Shown here one piece after another: positions 22,248 through 31,905 of a DNA stretch of 64,000 nt; within the stretch, counting starts at the first letter, position 1; each line of letters begins with the position of its first letter. Both the position numbers and the translations under genes were made by a program. Source of the stretch: Clavaria fumosa (Eukaryota; Basidiomycota; Agaricomycetes; Agaricales; Clavariaceae); the NCBI GenBank assembly GCA_951802425.1, contig OX637797.1, positions 1-64,000 of the forward strand, written 5' to 3'. A model generated the notes under the pieces. The model was given only the letters and a program-made list of their open reading frames with translations. It searched no databases and was not told the origin of the DNA.

Positions 22248-23404
22248 ATGGATACCCCCCTGTACAACATCCCAGATGCTCTTCGACGTGGTCAACAACT
22301 ATTGGGCATCCTGTCAGAGATGCGTTCGCACCGTGACGACCGCATCGCCTACGACATATCGAACAACGAAACATCTCGGAGGGTCGAAGATTGGTTGAGA
22401 GTCGCTGAGTTCATCGTGGTATACCCATTTTTTGCTGACCCATTTTTACGACACATTGAATCGATGACTTGCATAGGGAAACGAAATGGTCGACATGGCC
22501 GGAGTGGGTTCTGTGTCAGACGATAGGCTCGCCCACATACGACAAATTATATCCAGGATGAAGACGGTGAGGGACCAACTCCGGCGATGGGGTGAGCGAT
22601 ACGGAGAGCATATGGCTGCGCAGCTGCGGGCCCAAGAAGAAGCGACGAGGGCGGTGCTTCTGTCGCGACACACAGAAGCAGGAGAGGCAGTTCGAAAAGG
22701 CCGAAGCGAGGCTGAGGGGGTCATTGGCCCGCCTACGGGGGTGTCTGGGAGTCGCGGATCTCACGTACGTCACCTGTTTCTGTTTCCAGTATTTAGAAAA
22801 CTAACAGGTTGAAACATCTCAGATGCCTGGTACCTCCCGTTCACCCGGTCACGGACCGCACGGAAACCCACGACTAAGACCATCCATGTCGAACGTGCCA
22901 AGGCGAACTGGGGCGGGATACCGGAACGAGGTCCCAGGCCCTTCCCGCCCACTCGTTCGCGCACCATATCCCCGGATGACATGTGGACCGCATCCAGACC
23001 CTTCCCGCCCACTCGTTCGCACACCATACCCCCGGATGACATGTGGACCGCATCCAACACGTGGACTTCGAGCAGAAGGTGACGATAACGATTCTGGAGG
23101 TAATGGAGGTACGGACAAAAACGAAGTCATCGACGAAACGGAAACCGACCGCGAGGACCTCAACGACCGCGATGACTCCGGCGAGCTAAATAGAGCACTA
23201 TCGTCAGCAGGGGTGGTTCTCCGCAGGCTCTGGTTCGCTGAAGAGGATGTGGCAAAAGCGGAGAAGGCGCGACTGCGGGCAATGGAGCGACTTTTCCTCG
23301 TGAATCAGCGACGGTTCGATGAGATAGAGCGACGGTCTGTGGCATTGGGCGAGTTGAACGAGGCGCTCTTAAAGTTAGTGGAAGCATGGGAGGGGAGAAA
23401 CTGA
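22248..23404 (+). CDS. Family C coiled-coil protein (copy C1)
   Basis: Three exons (22248-22418, 22477-22764, 22823-23404), 346 aa. Exon 1 is 171 nt, exactly as in paralogue C2 at 27026, and both follow a probable 5' UTR intron. The protein starts MDTPLYNIPDALRRGQQLLG, has a central helix (LRRWGERYGEHMAAQLRAQEE), then a Pro/Arg/Ser-rich disordered stretch with a 20-aa tandem repeat ending RMTCGPHP, an Asp/Glu-rich segment, and a C-terminal helical domain (LRAMERLFLVNQRRFDEIERRSVALGELNEAL). That last domain resembles the C-termini of family A. There is no cysteine cluster. Function unknown. Confidence 0.75.
22937..23056 (+). repeat. 60-bp tandem repeat in gene C1
   Basis: Two near-identical 60-bp units (22937-22996 and 22997-23056) encoding PSRPLVR(A/T)PYPRMTCGPHP twice. 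The length keeps the frame. Confidence 0.85.
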
Positions 23405-23496
23405 ACCTGCCCGACGTTGTCTTTTATTGTATACTAATATCACCAATAGAATGGAATAAAATATATTGGTATGAAACAAAGGAGAAATTTTACAGT

Positions 23497-25243
23497 CTAC
23501 TTGCGGGCAGGTTCTTTTCCCTTCCGCCGCCCCTCTGCTTCGTCCTCCGCATCCTCTTCTTCTTTGCTCTCTTCCTCCTCCGGATCCTCCATTAGTATCC
23601 CGAACTGGTCGACTCTGGGATATTCCCGCAGCTCCTCCAGCAAACGCTTCTGCTCCTTCGACACGCATTCGACCGCCCACGACTTTGAAGCTCCGGCATC
23701 TAACTTCCGCAACAAGTTGTCGTATGCGAAAAAGACGACCTCCAACCCACGTCGCCCTCGTGCACGCAACTCGTGGAGCGCGTCGTTCACGCCATCCAAA
23801 GTAGCGCGAAGATCTAATCAAGTCGCAGTTAGTAATATATTCTCGGACACGTCATTTACTTACCCCGTTCCGTCGCTGCGCTCGCTTCCACAGCATCCTG
23901 GTTTGTCTTTAATCCAGCTCGCGCCTCGTCCAACAACACTTGTACTCCTAAAAAAAAATTGTGTTACATTAACCTGGCCTCCGTACTCACAAGGCTCGAA
24001 CTCACTATCTCTGTCCTCTATCATCGTCTCCAATTCCGATCGTGCCTCTCTCTCCCTCACTTCCATGGCAACGACATATATCAGATAACGACGAAATTTA
24101 AAGGGAGAGCAGTCACCTTGCATCCTGCGGTGCGATGCTTCGAAGACGCTTTCAAACTCCTGCAACTTGCGCTCTGAATCCTCTAGTCTCCTTTCCAAGC
24201 CCGCCTCGTCCAACAACACTTGTACTCCTAAAAAAAAATTGTGTTACATTAACCTGGCCTCCGTACTCACAAGGCTCGAACTCACTATCTCTGTCCTCTA
24301 TCATCGTCTCCAATTCCGATCGTGCCTCTCTCTCCCTCACTTCCATGGCAACGACATATATCAGATAACGACGAAATTTAAAGGGAGAGCAGTCACCTTG
24401 CATCCTGCGGTGCGATGCTTCGAAGACGCTTTCAAACTCCTGCAACTTGCGCTCTGAATCCTCTAGTCTCCTTTCCAAGCCCGCCTCCCCCCCAAACTGC
24501 TCCACGTACACTGTCCTCTGTTCGGGTTCCACCACCTGCTGCTTGAGCGTCGCGAGTTCGCGCTGCAGATCCGCGACCAGATGCGGGCTCCCCACCGTCC
24601 TGTCCTTCTCCCCCAACGCGCGCTTCGCTTCGTCTAACTCGCGCTTCACTTCCCCAAACTCGCGCTTCGCTTCATCCAACTCGCGCTTCGCTTCATCCAA
24701 CTCGCGCTTCGCTTCATCCAACTCGCGCTTCGCTTCACCCAACTCGCGCTTCGCTTCGCCCAACTCCTTCGTCACCTTCTCCACCTTCGCCACCTCTGTG
24801 TCATACGTCCCCCGCAAACTTTCGGAAGCTTGTTCCATAACTTCAAGGCTATCACGGAGATGGTCCGCTATGAGTTCACTCGCTTTGAACTCCTTCAGCA
24901 ACTCGGCCTTGGTCCAGTCTCCGGATTTCGAACCTTTCGCCACCCGCGCCTTCCTCCGCGCCTTCTTCCTCACTGGCTCTGGATCGGAGTCCGCTGACTC
25001 AGAATCAGACCCCCTAGATACATATCTCCTGGATTTTGACGGACCGGGCGTTGGCGATTTCGATTTGGCCTCCGACCGCCTGCCATGCGCAACACGCGCC
25101 GAATCCTCCGAACTTCTGCGAGCCGTCGCGGCCTCCATCAATGTCAGGTTCGCCTCGTTACTGATCGCTTCGGCTTGTTCGAAGGGTCGCGTCTTGCGCT
25201 GAAGCTCAGTCTCGGTTTCGTTCAAGTTCGCTGATGTCGGCAT
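23497..25243 (-). CDS. Family B coiled-coil protein without cysteine cluster (copy B2)
   Basis: Six exons on the minus strand (25243-24397, 24339-24271, 24227-24117, 24059-23991, 23947-23864, 23813-23497), 498 aa. Starts MPTSANLNETETEL. It shares SPTPGPSKSRR, the LQRELATLKQQVVEPEQRTVYV segment and the C-terminal block RGRRGLEVVFFAYDNLL...YPRVDQFG...KGKEPARK with B1, but the Zn2Cys6-spaced cluster of B1 is absent. It contains a run of ELDEAKR/ELGEAKR heptads. Two of its exons come from a perfect 280-bp tandem duplication (23921-24480) that adds 60 residues in frame. Probable elongated coiled-coil protein; function unknown. Confidence 0.78.
23921..24480. repeat. Perfect 280-bp tandem duplication inside gene B2
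   Basis: Units 23921-24200 and 24201-24480 appear identical apart from the edges. Each carries one 69-nt exon, parts of neighbouring exons and two introns. The unit is not a multiple of three, but because introns are included the spliced gain is 180 nt (60 aa). Confidence 0.88.
24620..24765 (-). repeat. Heptad (21-bp) coding repeat
   Basis: About seven tandem 21-bp units, AACTCGCGCTTCGCTTCATCC and variants, encoding (E/G)LDEAKR heptads of the coiled coil of B2. Confidence 0.85.
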
Positions 25244-27025
25244 GATGGGGTTTGGTGCACGTTACCGAGGCGCACGTGACATCAAATCAACAATGCTCAC
25301 GCTCTCGCATACCGCCGAGCGACAGGAGCACTCAGCGGGCGTGTCAAGTGCTCAATCTCAATCCGATGCTTATACAAAGTGTTTATGTTTCTACCGATGG
25401 GCTCTCATTATATCGAACATATCATCATTTGTAAGGTCGCAAACACGGATACCATCGCCTTCGCGACCAAACGTATGGACGGCGTACGCTTGGGAAGTAT
25501 ACCCTAGTTTTCTAGCAGTGTATATAATAATGATCATGCACTCCACCGGGCCCCTAAGTAGGGAACGGCTCATGCGGTAAGAGTTAGACTGCCATAGAAA
25601 GATCACGTGATGACTACATCAACTCGAGGAAGGCTCGAGTCAAATGGCCTAGATTAGGTAATGTGAGTGAAAGGTCACGTGTAAATTGTCGCTAACCACC
25701 ATCGCAACGAATATGGGGCATTTTCTCCAGTGACCCCACATCAACCCACATCGCTACGTCCGCTGGCCTGAATTACCTAACTAAGACTAGCCGATGACAG
25801 AAGGCGACGCGAGGACGGCATGTCTTGACGACCAGGGTTAGGTTTAGCGATGGCGACGACGGCGAAATTGGCAACAGCCGGGTTAGCGACATCGGGGTTA
25901 GCGATAGCGACAGCGAAGTTGGCAACATCAAAGTTGGCGATAGCGACGGCGAGGTTCGCAATGGCGAAGTTGACGATAGCGAGGTTAGCAACATCAAGGT
26001 TAGCAATAGCGACGGGGAAGTTAGCAATAGAGAAGTTGGCAATGGCGGGGTTAGCAACAGCGACAGCGAGGTTGGCGATAACGAGGTTGGCGACGGCGAC
26101 CAGATTGAAGTAGGCAATAGCAGGGTTAGCAATAGAGTCAGCGGGGTTGGCGACAGCGGTTCACGATAGCGACATTGGCGATAGCGACGTTGGAGACGGC
26201 GATCAGATTGAGATCAGATTGACAGATAGCAACGGGATTTTCATAATTACAATGCACGCGAGAGCATCAGACGCGATACGAATATACACGATACAATAAG
26301 TGGGTAATAGCGGAGTGCACAATAGCGGGTAATAGCGGAGTGCACGATAGCGGGTAATGGCGATGTGCGCTACAGCGGGGCATAACTGCATAGCTGCATA
26401 CAACCGGGTGTTATATGACGACAGTCTCTATGCCCTCCCCCTTTCCCCTTTACGTGTGTATGTCGCTTGGACGGCCAGGTGATTGGTGAGTCACGTAATA
26501 TCTGAGGCATAACACACAATGCAAATAAACGGTGACGGGGGACCTTTGAACGGCAAGTCTTGTGAGGTTAGACGATCCGTATAAAGCGAGTATTTTTTCA
26601 AACACAGAAATGTACATTGACGGGCGTTAACAGGGTTGTGGGCGTTATCTGCGTTACCAACACGTGATCGCGTCGTGCCCGCCATTCTCACGCTCGCCCA
26701 ACTTTTCTTTTCACACTCAACTCCCTATCGTGTCGTCGTTGCGTGAACTGTGGGCACTGAGCTGTGTCCACACTCCCTGCTTCTGGCGCGACGCTCTCAT
26801 CGGTGAATCACAACTTGCGGGGGCTGAGTTGCTCTCGCAATTTGTTGTCACATCGCCCTCCACCATCGAACATCTCGTGAACTGTTGTCCCCCTCACAAT
26901 TGGTATGTACCACATCGCTGTTACTCATCACGCGAGCACTGAGTCGTGCTCGCATATTATCAACCCCTGGCTGATGTTGTCGTTCCGAAACTGGTGTTGT
27001 CGGCGTTCTCAAGCCAGGTCTATCT
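25244..27025. other. Long intergenic region upstream of gene C2
   Basis: No gene supported. Contains GATCACGTGATGAC and ACTCGAGGAAGGCTCGAGT with ATTAGGTAATG (25600-25684), a degenerate GTTAGCGATAGCGACGGCGA repeat (25840-26215), a GCGGGTAATAGCGGAGTGCAC repeat (26305-26370), the GCGTTAAC...GCGTTACCAACACGTGATC block (26617-26670) and two CACTGAG hairpins (26751-26772 and 26934-26955). Confidence 0.6.
25840..26215 (+). repeat. Degenerate AGCGAYRGCGA tandem repeat
   Basis: Many diverged copies of an 18- to 20-bp unit of the form GTTAGCGATAGCGACGGCGA. A chance open frame across it (GNSRVSDIGVSDSDSEVGN) is repetitive and not considered a gene. Confidence 0.7.
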
Positions 27026-28815
27026 ATGGATGTCCCTCCTGATTTCATTGAAAATTCCCTTGTGTATGGCCGCAAACTCCGGGACTTCCTCACTGAAATA
27101 CATGGACACCAGGACGACACAATGGCCTTCGAACTCTCGAATCACGAAGGCTGGAAGCGATCAAAAGATTGGTTGGATGAAATTAGATTCCTCATAGTAT
27201 GTCTTTTTTGTTGTTGACATTTCTTAAAAAAATTGAATCGACGCACGGCTTACATAGGATATTCTACCAAACGAGACACCGGCCGATGCACATCGGCTTA
27301 TCGCAGAGACGACCGAGCTGAGGGACCAACTTGAGCGATGGAGTCGGCGGTACCAAAGGCGTTTGGCTGCGCGGTCGGAGGCTCAGGATGAGGCAACTGG
27401 AGTGAGGGCGGGGCCTCAACACCCAGCATCACGAGTGGCGGTACATGGGAGTCGGAACGAGATGGAAAGAGCGATTAGCGCGTCGGTGGATGTGTCCAAT
27501 AGCCGGGGAACTCGTGAAGCAACAACGGGAGTGACTGGGCATCGACGCCAAGTCGCACAAAGGGCGACGCGAGAGGAAGGTATCGGCCCATCGACGAATA
27601 TGTCAAGTATGCGTGGGACTGGTGTACGCGAAGCAACCACGGGAGTGACTGGGCATCGACGCCAAGTCGCACAAAGGGCGACGCGAGAGGAAGGTATCGG
27701 CCCGTCGACGAATATGTCAGGTATGCGTGGGACTGGTGTACGCGAAGCAACCACGGGAGTGACTGGGCATCGACGCCAAGTCGCACAAAGGGCGACGCGA
27801 GAGGAAGGTATCGGCCCGTCGACGAATATGTCAGGTATGCGTGGGACTGGTGTACGTCGTCTGTATCTGGCATCTGGACTTCCAACATCCTGAAACGTGT
27901 CAGGTGCCCACAACTTCCAACCCACTCATTGGCAAGCAATACACCCACCCGGTAGCATCAGTGGGAACGCGAGTGGGTCGGAACGAGGTGACAAGTGAAG
28001 TTGGCCCATCGGCGAATATAGGGGGTGGCCGCGAAACTTGGGTACGTGGTCTCTCTGGAACATCGACGTGACTGACACCTTGAAAATTTTCAGTTGCCAG
28101 TCAATTCCCCCCCACTCCCCCGACCAATAGCAGCTAATGTTAACCCGTCGGTGAATATATGGGGTAACAATGGAAGTGGGGTACGTGGTCTATTTGCGAC
28201 ATCAACGTGACTGACAGCTTAAATAATGTCAGTTGCCCGTTAGCTCCCCCCCACTCGCTCGACCAATGGCGGGGGACGTCGTCCCGTCGGTGGATATGTC
28301 GGGTAGCCGCAGTGGAAGTGGGGTATGTGGTCAATTTGCAACATCAACGTGACTGACACCTTAAAAAATTTCAGTTACCCGTTATCTCCCCCCCACTCGT
28401 TCATAGGCCATACGCCCGAATGATATGCGCGTGGCCAACACCATCCTTTTCTGACCAACATCCAAAGGCTCAAGAAAATAACGTAGATGATAACACAGAC
28501 AACGCTGAAGATGCCAGCAATGACGAGATGGAGTCCAACAAATTCAAGGAACTAGAGGCGGCTCTGGCATCCGGGGCGGCGGTTATCCAAGAGCTAGGGC
28601 TGAGGGAAAAAAACGCGTATACCGTGGAGAAGGAACGATGGCGTGCAATGAAGCGAGTTTTACGTGCAGAGGAGCGACGCCTCGAGGCATTGAGGCAACG
28701 GTCTCTAGCATTAGAAGAGTTAAATGAGGTGCTCCAGAGGTTCGTGGAGACGTGGGAGAAGAGCGTACAAAAGCGCACGAGGGTACCTCACCCAAGCGCA
28801 GGTGTGCGAGGGTAG
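27026..28815 (+). CDS. Family C coiled-coil protein with repeat-driven exon copies (copy C2)
   Basis: Model exons 27026-27196, 27258-27851, 27904-28041, 28233-28322 and 28375-28815, 477 aa, all joined in frame. Starts MDVPPDFIENSLVYGRKL; exon 1 is 171 nt as in C1. Exon 2 holds a helix (LRDQLERWSRRYQRRLAA) and three 38-aa repeats (TTGVTGHRRQVAQRATREE...GPSTNM). The next exons are diverged versions of one exon-intron module; a further copy, 28094-28181, has stops in all three frames and must be skipped (28042-28232 removed as one intron). The C-terminal domain (AMKRVLRAEERRLEALRQRSLALEELNEVLQRF) matches C1 and resembles family A. Function unknown. Exact splicing in 27.9-28.4 kb is uncertain. 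Confidence 0.68.
27516..27857 (+). repeat. 114-bp tandem repeat (three copies) in gene C2
   Basis: Units begin at 27516, 27630 and 27744, each 114 bp (38 codons), almost identical. The third unit runs directly into the splice donor GTACGTCG at 27852, the same point that in the earlier units encodes GTACGCGAAG. Confidence 0.9.
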
Positions 28816-28912
28816 CCAAGTGGTTTACCCTCGCCTCGTGGGGCGTGCGGAAGCGCGAGCGACGCTTGTCACTGGGCGCGTGGGCTCTAACCCGCAACTG
28901 ATTGGACTACTG
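28800..28912 (+). other. tRNA-like / possible SINE-like segment
   Basis: TAGCCAAGTGG fits the RNA polymerase III A-box consensus. GGGCTCTAACCCG about 65 bp on is a weak B-box. GCGAGGGTA and TACCCTCGC form a perfect 9-bp hairpin around the A box. I cannot fold a full cloverleaf, so a real tRNA gene is doubtful. Confidence 0.3.
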
Positions 28913-29226
28913 TAGATGACCATTTGAACGCAATTGATCTGCCAATTTTCAAACAAAACCAGGATGGGTCATTCGATGGCCATAATTAAAATGTTGATGT
29001 TTTGTCAAGTGAGGATGTTACTATGTAATTCGCTACAAAGGACAAGATCACCTTCGTCAACGCGAAATTTGGGACACAGGCGTCGAAGGCGGCACCAGCG
29101 TGACTGGCGTTACCGGCAACTGACGTCACAGAGGATTGGATTGTGTAATCCGGTTGAACTTCCAGTGCACGCCTTATCCCCGCTTCCGCCTCCGCCCGCG
29201 CTATCCACACTCGCCCGTCCCTAAAC
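28913..29226. promoter_or_regulatory. Upstream region of gene A2
   Basis: Contains GTGACTGGCGTTACCGGCAAC, TGACGTCACAGAGGATTGGA, TTGTGTAATCC and GTTGAACTTCC (29098-29163), clearly homologous to the block at 6320-6380 upstream of A1. Confidence 0.55.
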
Positions 29227-30671
29227 ATGATAATCCCACTCGTAAACCCTTTCAGACATGTTCTCTCCGAGGCACCGGAAGAGGGCGCAGAGCTGAATAG
29301 GCGCTTTGGGGATATCGCAAACAGTCAGGATGAAGAGGCAGCATACAATGCGACGAAGCAGGGAATGTGGGATGAAGGAAAACGATGGCTAGAGAAGACG
29401 AGAGAACTTATGGTAAATGACAACCAATCGCCGTAGACTGGACAACTAGACATGAGTTTAACAGGAAAAGTCAAACGTCCTCTGCGATCAGGCGCGATCG
29501 GTAGGATGCGAGCCCGACACGGACGGCTTTATGGGTGAGTTGGAAGCGGTGATACAGGAATTGTCACTAAAGATGGAGGAGGTGAAGAAACGGGCTTCGG
29601 CATGGGAAGCGGGACGAGAGGAACGTGAAAAAGCGGCGCAGGAGGCGGAAGAAAAAGCGAAGAAGGCGAGGGAGACCAGGGAGGCCAGGGAGGCAGAGGT
29701 GAGGGCGAGAGAGGCTAGAGAGGCGAAGGAAAGGAGGAGAAAAGCGAAAGATATTAAGGAGGCGGGGACAAAGGCAAGGGTGGCCCGGGAGACTAGGGAG
29801 GCTCAAGAGGCGAGGGAGGGAGAAAATAGGAGAGGAGAGGCATTACGCGAAATGCAAGCGGAAGAAGAAACCGCGAGGCTTGCCCAAAGGGCACCGGGGG
29901 AAGGGGGCTCAGCCGTGTTGAGGAACGGGTCGGAAGATGAGCAGTCGCCAGTGGCGGGACTCAAGGTGCGCAACCGAGAACTTTTTAATGTGAATGGGAG
30001 CTGACATATTGTGTGTATGACAGAGTTGTTCTAGATGTGCCGCGAAGGACGAGATATGTATCACGCGTCGGGAAAATAGGGCCTGCGATCGATGCAAGGC
30101 ATCCCGTCAATCGTGCAGCTTGTCGAGCGGTCCCCGTGCGACGAAATACAGGGCTGTCGCAAGATCGGGTCAGGATAGACCAACGTCGAGAAGCAGCGCG
30201 ACAGCAAACAGTGCACAATACGTAGTGATCTCAGGGAGGGGGTCACATGCATCGGGCTCTGGACAGAGAGCGATAAAACCGCTTCTGCGTAAGAGGACAC
30301 GATTTGCGCCCGACGACGACGACACCGCAGGCGAGAACGACGACAACAACGGCAATGCAGAGGATGACGACGACACCCACGTCAAGGATGGGGTCGCAAG
30401 CGACCTAGGCGTCGCGATTAAGGGAACTACTGCTGCTATCAACAGGCTCATGCGAGTGGAAGACGACCTTGAAGCACAGGAAGAGGTGCAGGTGAAGGTC
30501 GTGGAAGAGATGATACTACGGGAGAAGGAAAGCATCGCGGCGAGGCGAGCGATGAAAGAGGCCCTTGCAGCCACGAAGGATGCGTTCGAAAGGATGGCGA
30601 CCGCATGGGAAGGCCACTTGGCACAAGCACATCGTACACAATTTCGTGATCACGGCGCAGGAGGCGCATGA
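29227..30671 (+). CDS. Family A coiled-coil protein with Zn2Cys6-spaced cysteine cluster (copy A2)
   Basis: Three exons (29227-29412, 29465-29965, 30024-30671), 444 aa, same intron positions as A1. Starts MIIPLVNPFRHVL, aligned to A1 through NPF and SQDEEAAY. Exon 2 encodes a long charged helix (EAEEKAKKARETREAREAE...). Exon 3 opens with CSRCAAKDEIC...CDRCKASRQSC, again C-x2-C-x6-C-x8-C-x2-C-x6-C, then SSGPRATKYRAVA shared with A1, a Ser/Asp-rich stretch and the family C-terminal helix (IKGTTAAINRL...EALAATKDAFERMATAWE). Function unknown; the cysteine cluster suggests zinc-dependent DNA or protein binding. Confidence 0.82.
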
Positions 30672-31100
30672 GACGGACGTCCCGGTAGCGTAGTTGCAGC
30701 GCTTTCCAGTATAATTTGTTATGGCTTTCTGCTACGAGTTCCTGGAGGAAAACGACCAAGATGGTCACGATTCGCAACACCTCAATTCCTCCACACGCAG
30801 CTGGAGGAAGGCAGCTGCAAGGGTGCGAACCGGATTCTGTCACGTTTGCAATCACTCCTGCGTGGGTTCCCTCATCGCGGCTACTCTACAAGCGCGGTAT
30901 CACCCGCTTCTCCTCATGGTGTGCTGCGTCAGCTATGCCTGTTTTGCTTGCAGTCCCCAAGTCGACTGTATGTGCCTTTGCTGCCTCCTCGCGACGTCAA
31001 ACCCTGTGGAACAGGCGACAACTGAATCACGTGATATCAGTATATGGACTCGAGGAACGCTCGAGTCGAACGACCCGAATTAAGTAATGGACTTAAGTCA
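30672..31100. other. Intergenic region with CTCGAG palindrome
   Basis: No supported gene; a 120-codon open frame here has no recognisable features. At 31028-31103 lie TCACGTGATATC, ACTCGAGGAACGCTCGAGTC, CCCGAATTAAGTAATGG and AAGTCACGTGA. Confidence 0.5.
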
Positions 31101-31109
31101 CGTGAATCG

Positions 31110-31905
31110 ACGTGGGAGTCGGTTTCGCAATCCCGCTGCGAGTCTTGTCTAATTCCGAAACCACTGTCCCTATCTCGGGGCTTGACATTTTGTACAGCGT
31201 ACCGCATGTCAATCACGTGACGGCCTTGCACTCGTACTCGAGGAATGCTCGAATCAAATGCCCCAAATATCAATCACGTGATATGAGTATCGAGCGACCC
31301 AAATTAGGTAAGATACTTAAGTCATGTGAAGCGACTTTAAAGTCGGTTTCGCTATCCCGCTGCGAATCTTGTCTAATGCCGAAACTGCTGTCCCAATCTC
31401 GGGGCTTGACCTTTTCTACAGTGTACTGCATGTCAATCACGTGACGGCCTTGCACTCGTACTCGAGGAATGCTCGAATGAAATACCGCAAATGTCAATCA
31501 CGTGATATGGATATCGAGCGGGTCGGTTTCGCTATCCCGCTGCGAGTCTTGTCTAATTCCGAAACCACTGTCCCTATCTCGGGGCTTGACATTTTGCCGC
31601 ATGTCAATCACGTGACGGCCTTGCACTCGTACTCGAGGAATGCTCGAATGAAATACCGCAAATGTCAATCACGTGATATGGATATCGAACGGGTCGGTTT
31701 CGCTATCCCGCTGCGAGTCTTGTCTAATGCCGAAACCGCTGCCCCAATCTCGCGGCTTGACATTTTATACAGCGTACCGCATGTCAATCACGTGACGGCC
31801 TTGCACTCGTACTCGAGGAGTGCTCGAATAAAATACCGCAAATTTGGTGACACGGCGAAGTCACGTGAGGCGATGTGGGGTCGGTTTCGCAATCCCAAAT
31901 GGCTG
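31110..31905 (+). repeat. Tandem repeat, about 170-230 bp unit
   Basis: Four to five diverged units begin with GTCGGTTTCGC(A/T)ATCCC at about 31118, 31342, 31521, 31692 and 31880. Each full unit contains TCAATCACGTGACGGCC, GTACTCGAGGAATGCTCGAAT and a second CACGTGAT palindrome. Open frames across it arise from the repeat and are not genes. Confidence 0.85.

Noticed and set aside
25825..26169. Open frame with GVSDSDSEVG-like repeats
   Set aside because: Produced by a degenerate nucleotide repeat; several frames are open at once and codon use is not gene-like.
27516..27857. CRISPR-like array
   Set aside because: Units are contiguous coding repeats with no spacers, in a eukaryotic gene.
27416..27948. 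Minus-strand repetitive frames over gene C2
   Set aside because: Antisense shadow of the 114-bp repeat.
30716..31087. Overlapping plus-strand frames of about 120 codons
   Set aside because: Cys-rich but without ordered motifs, two frames open together, and they run into the CTCGAG repeat region.
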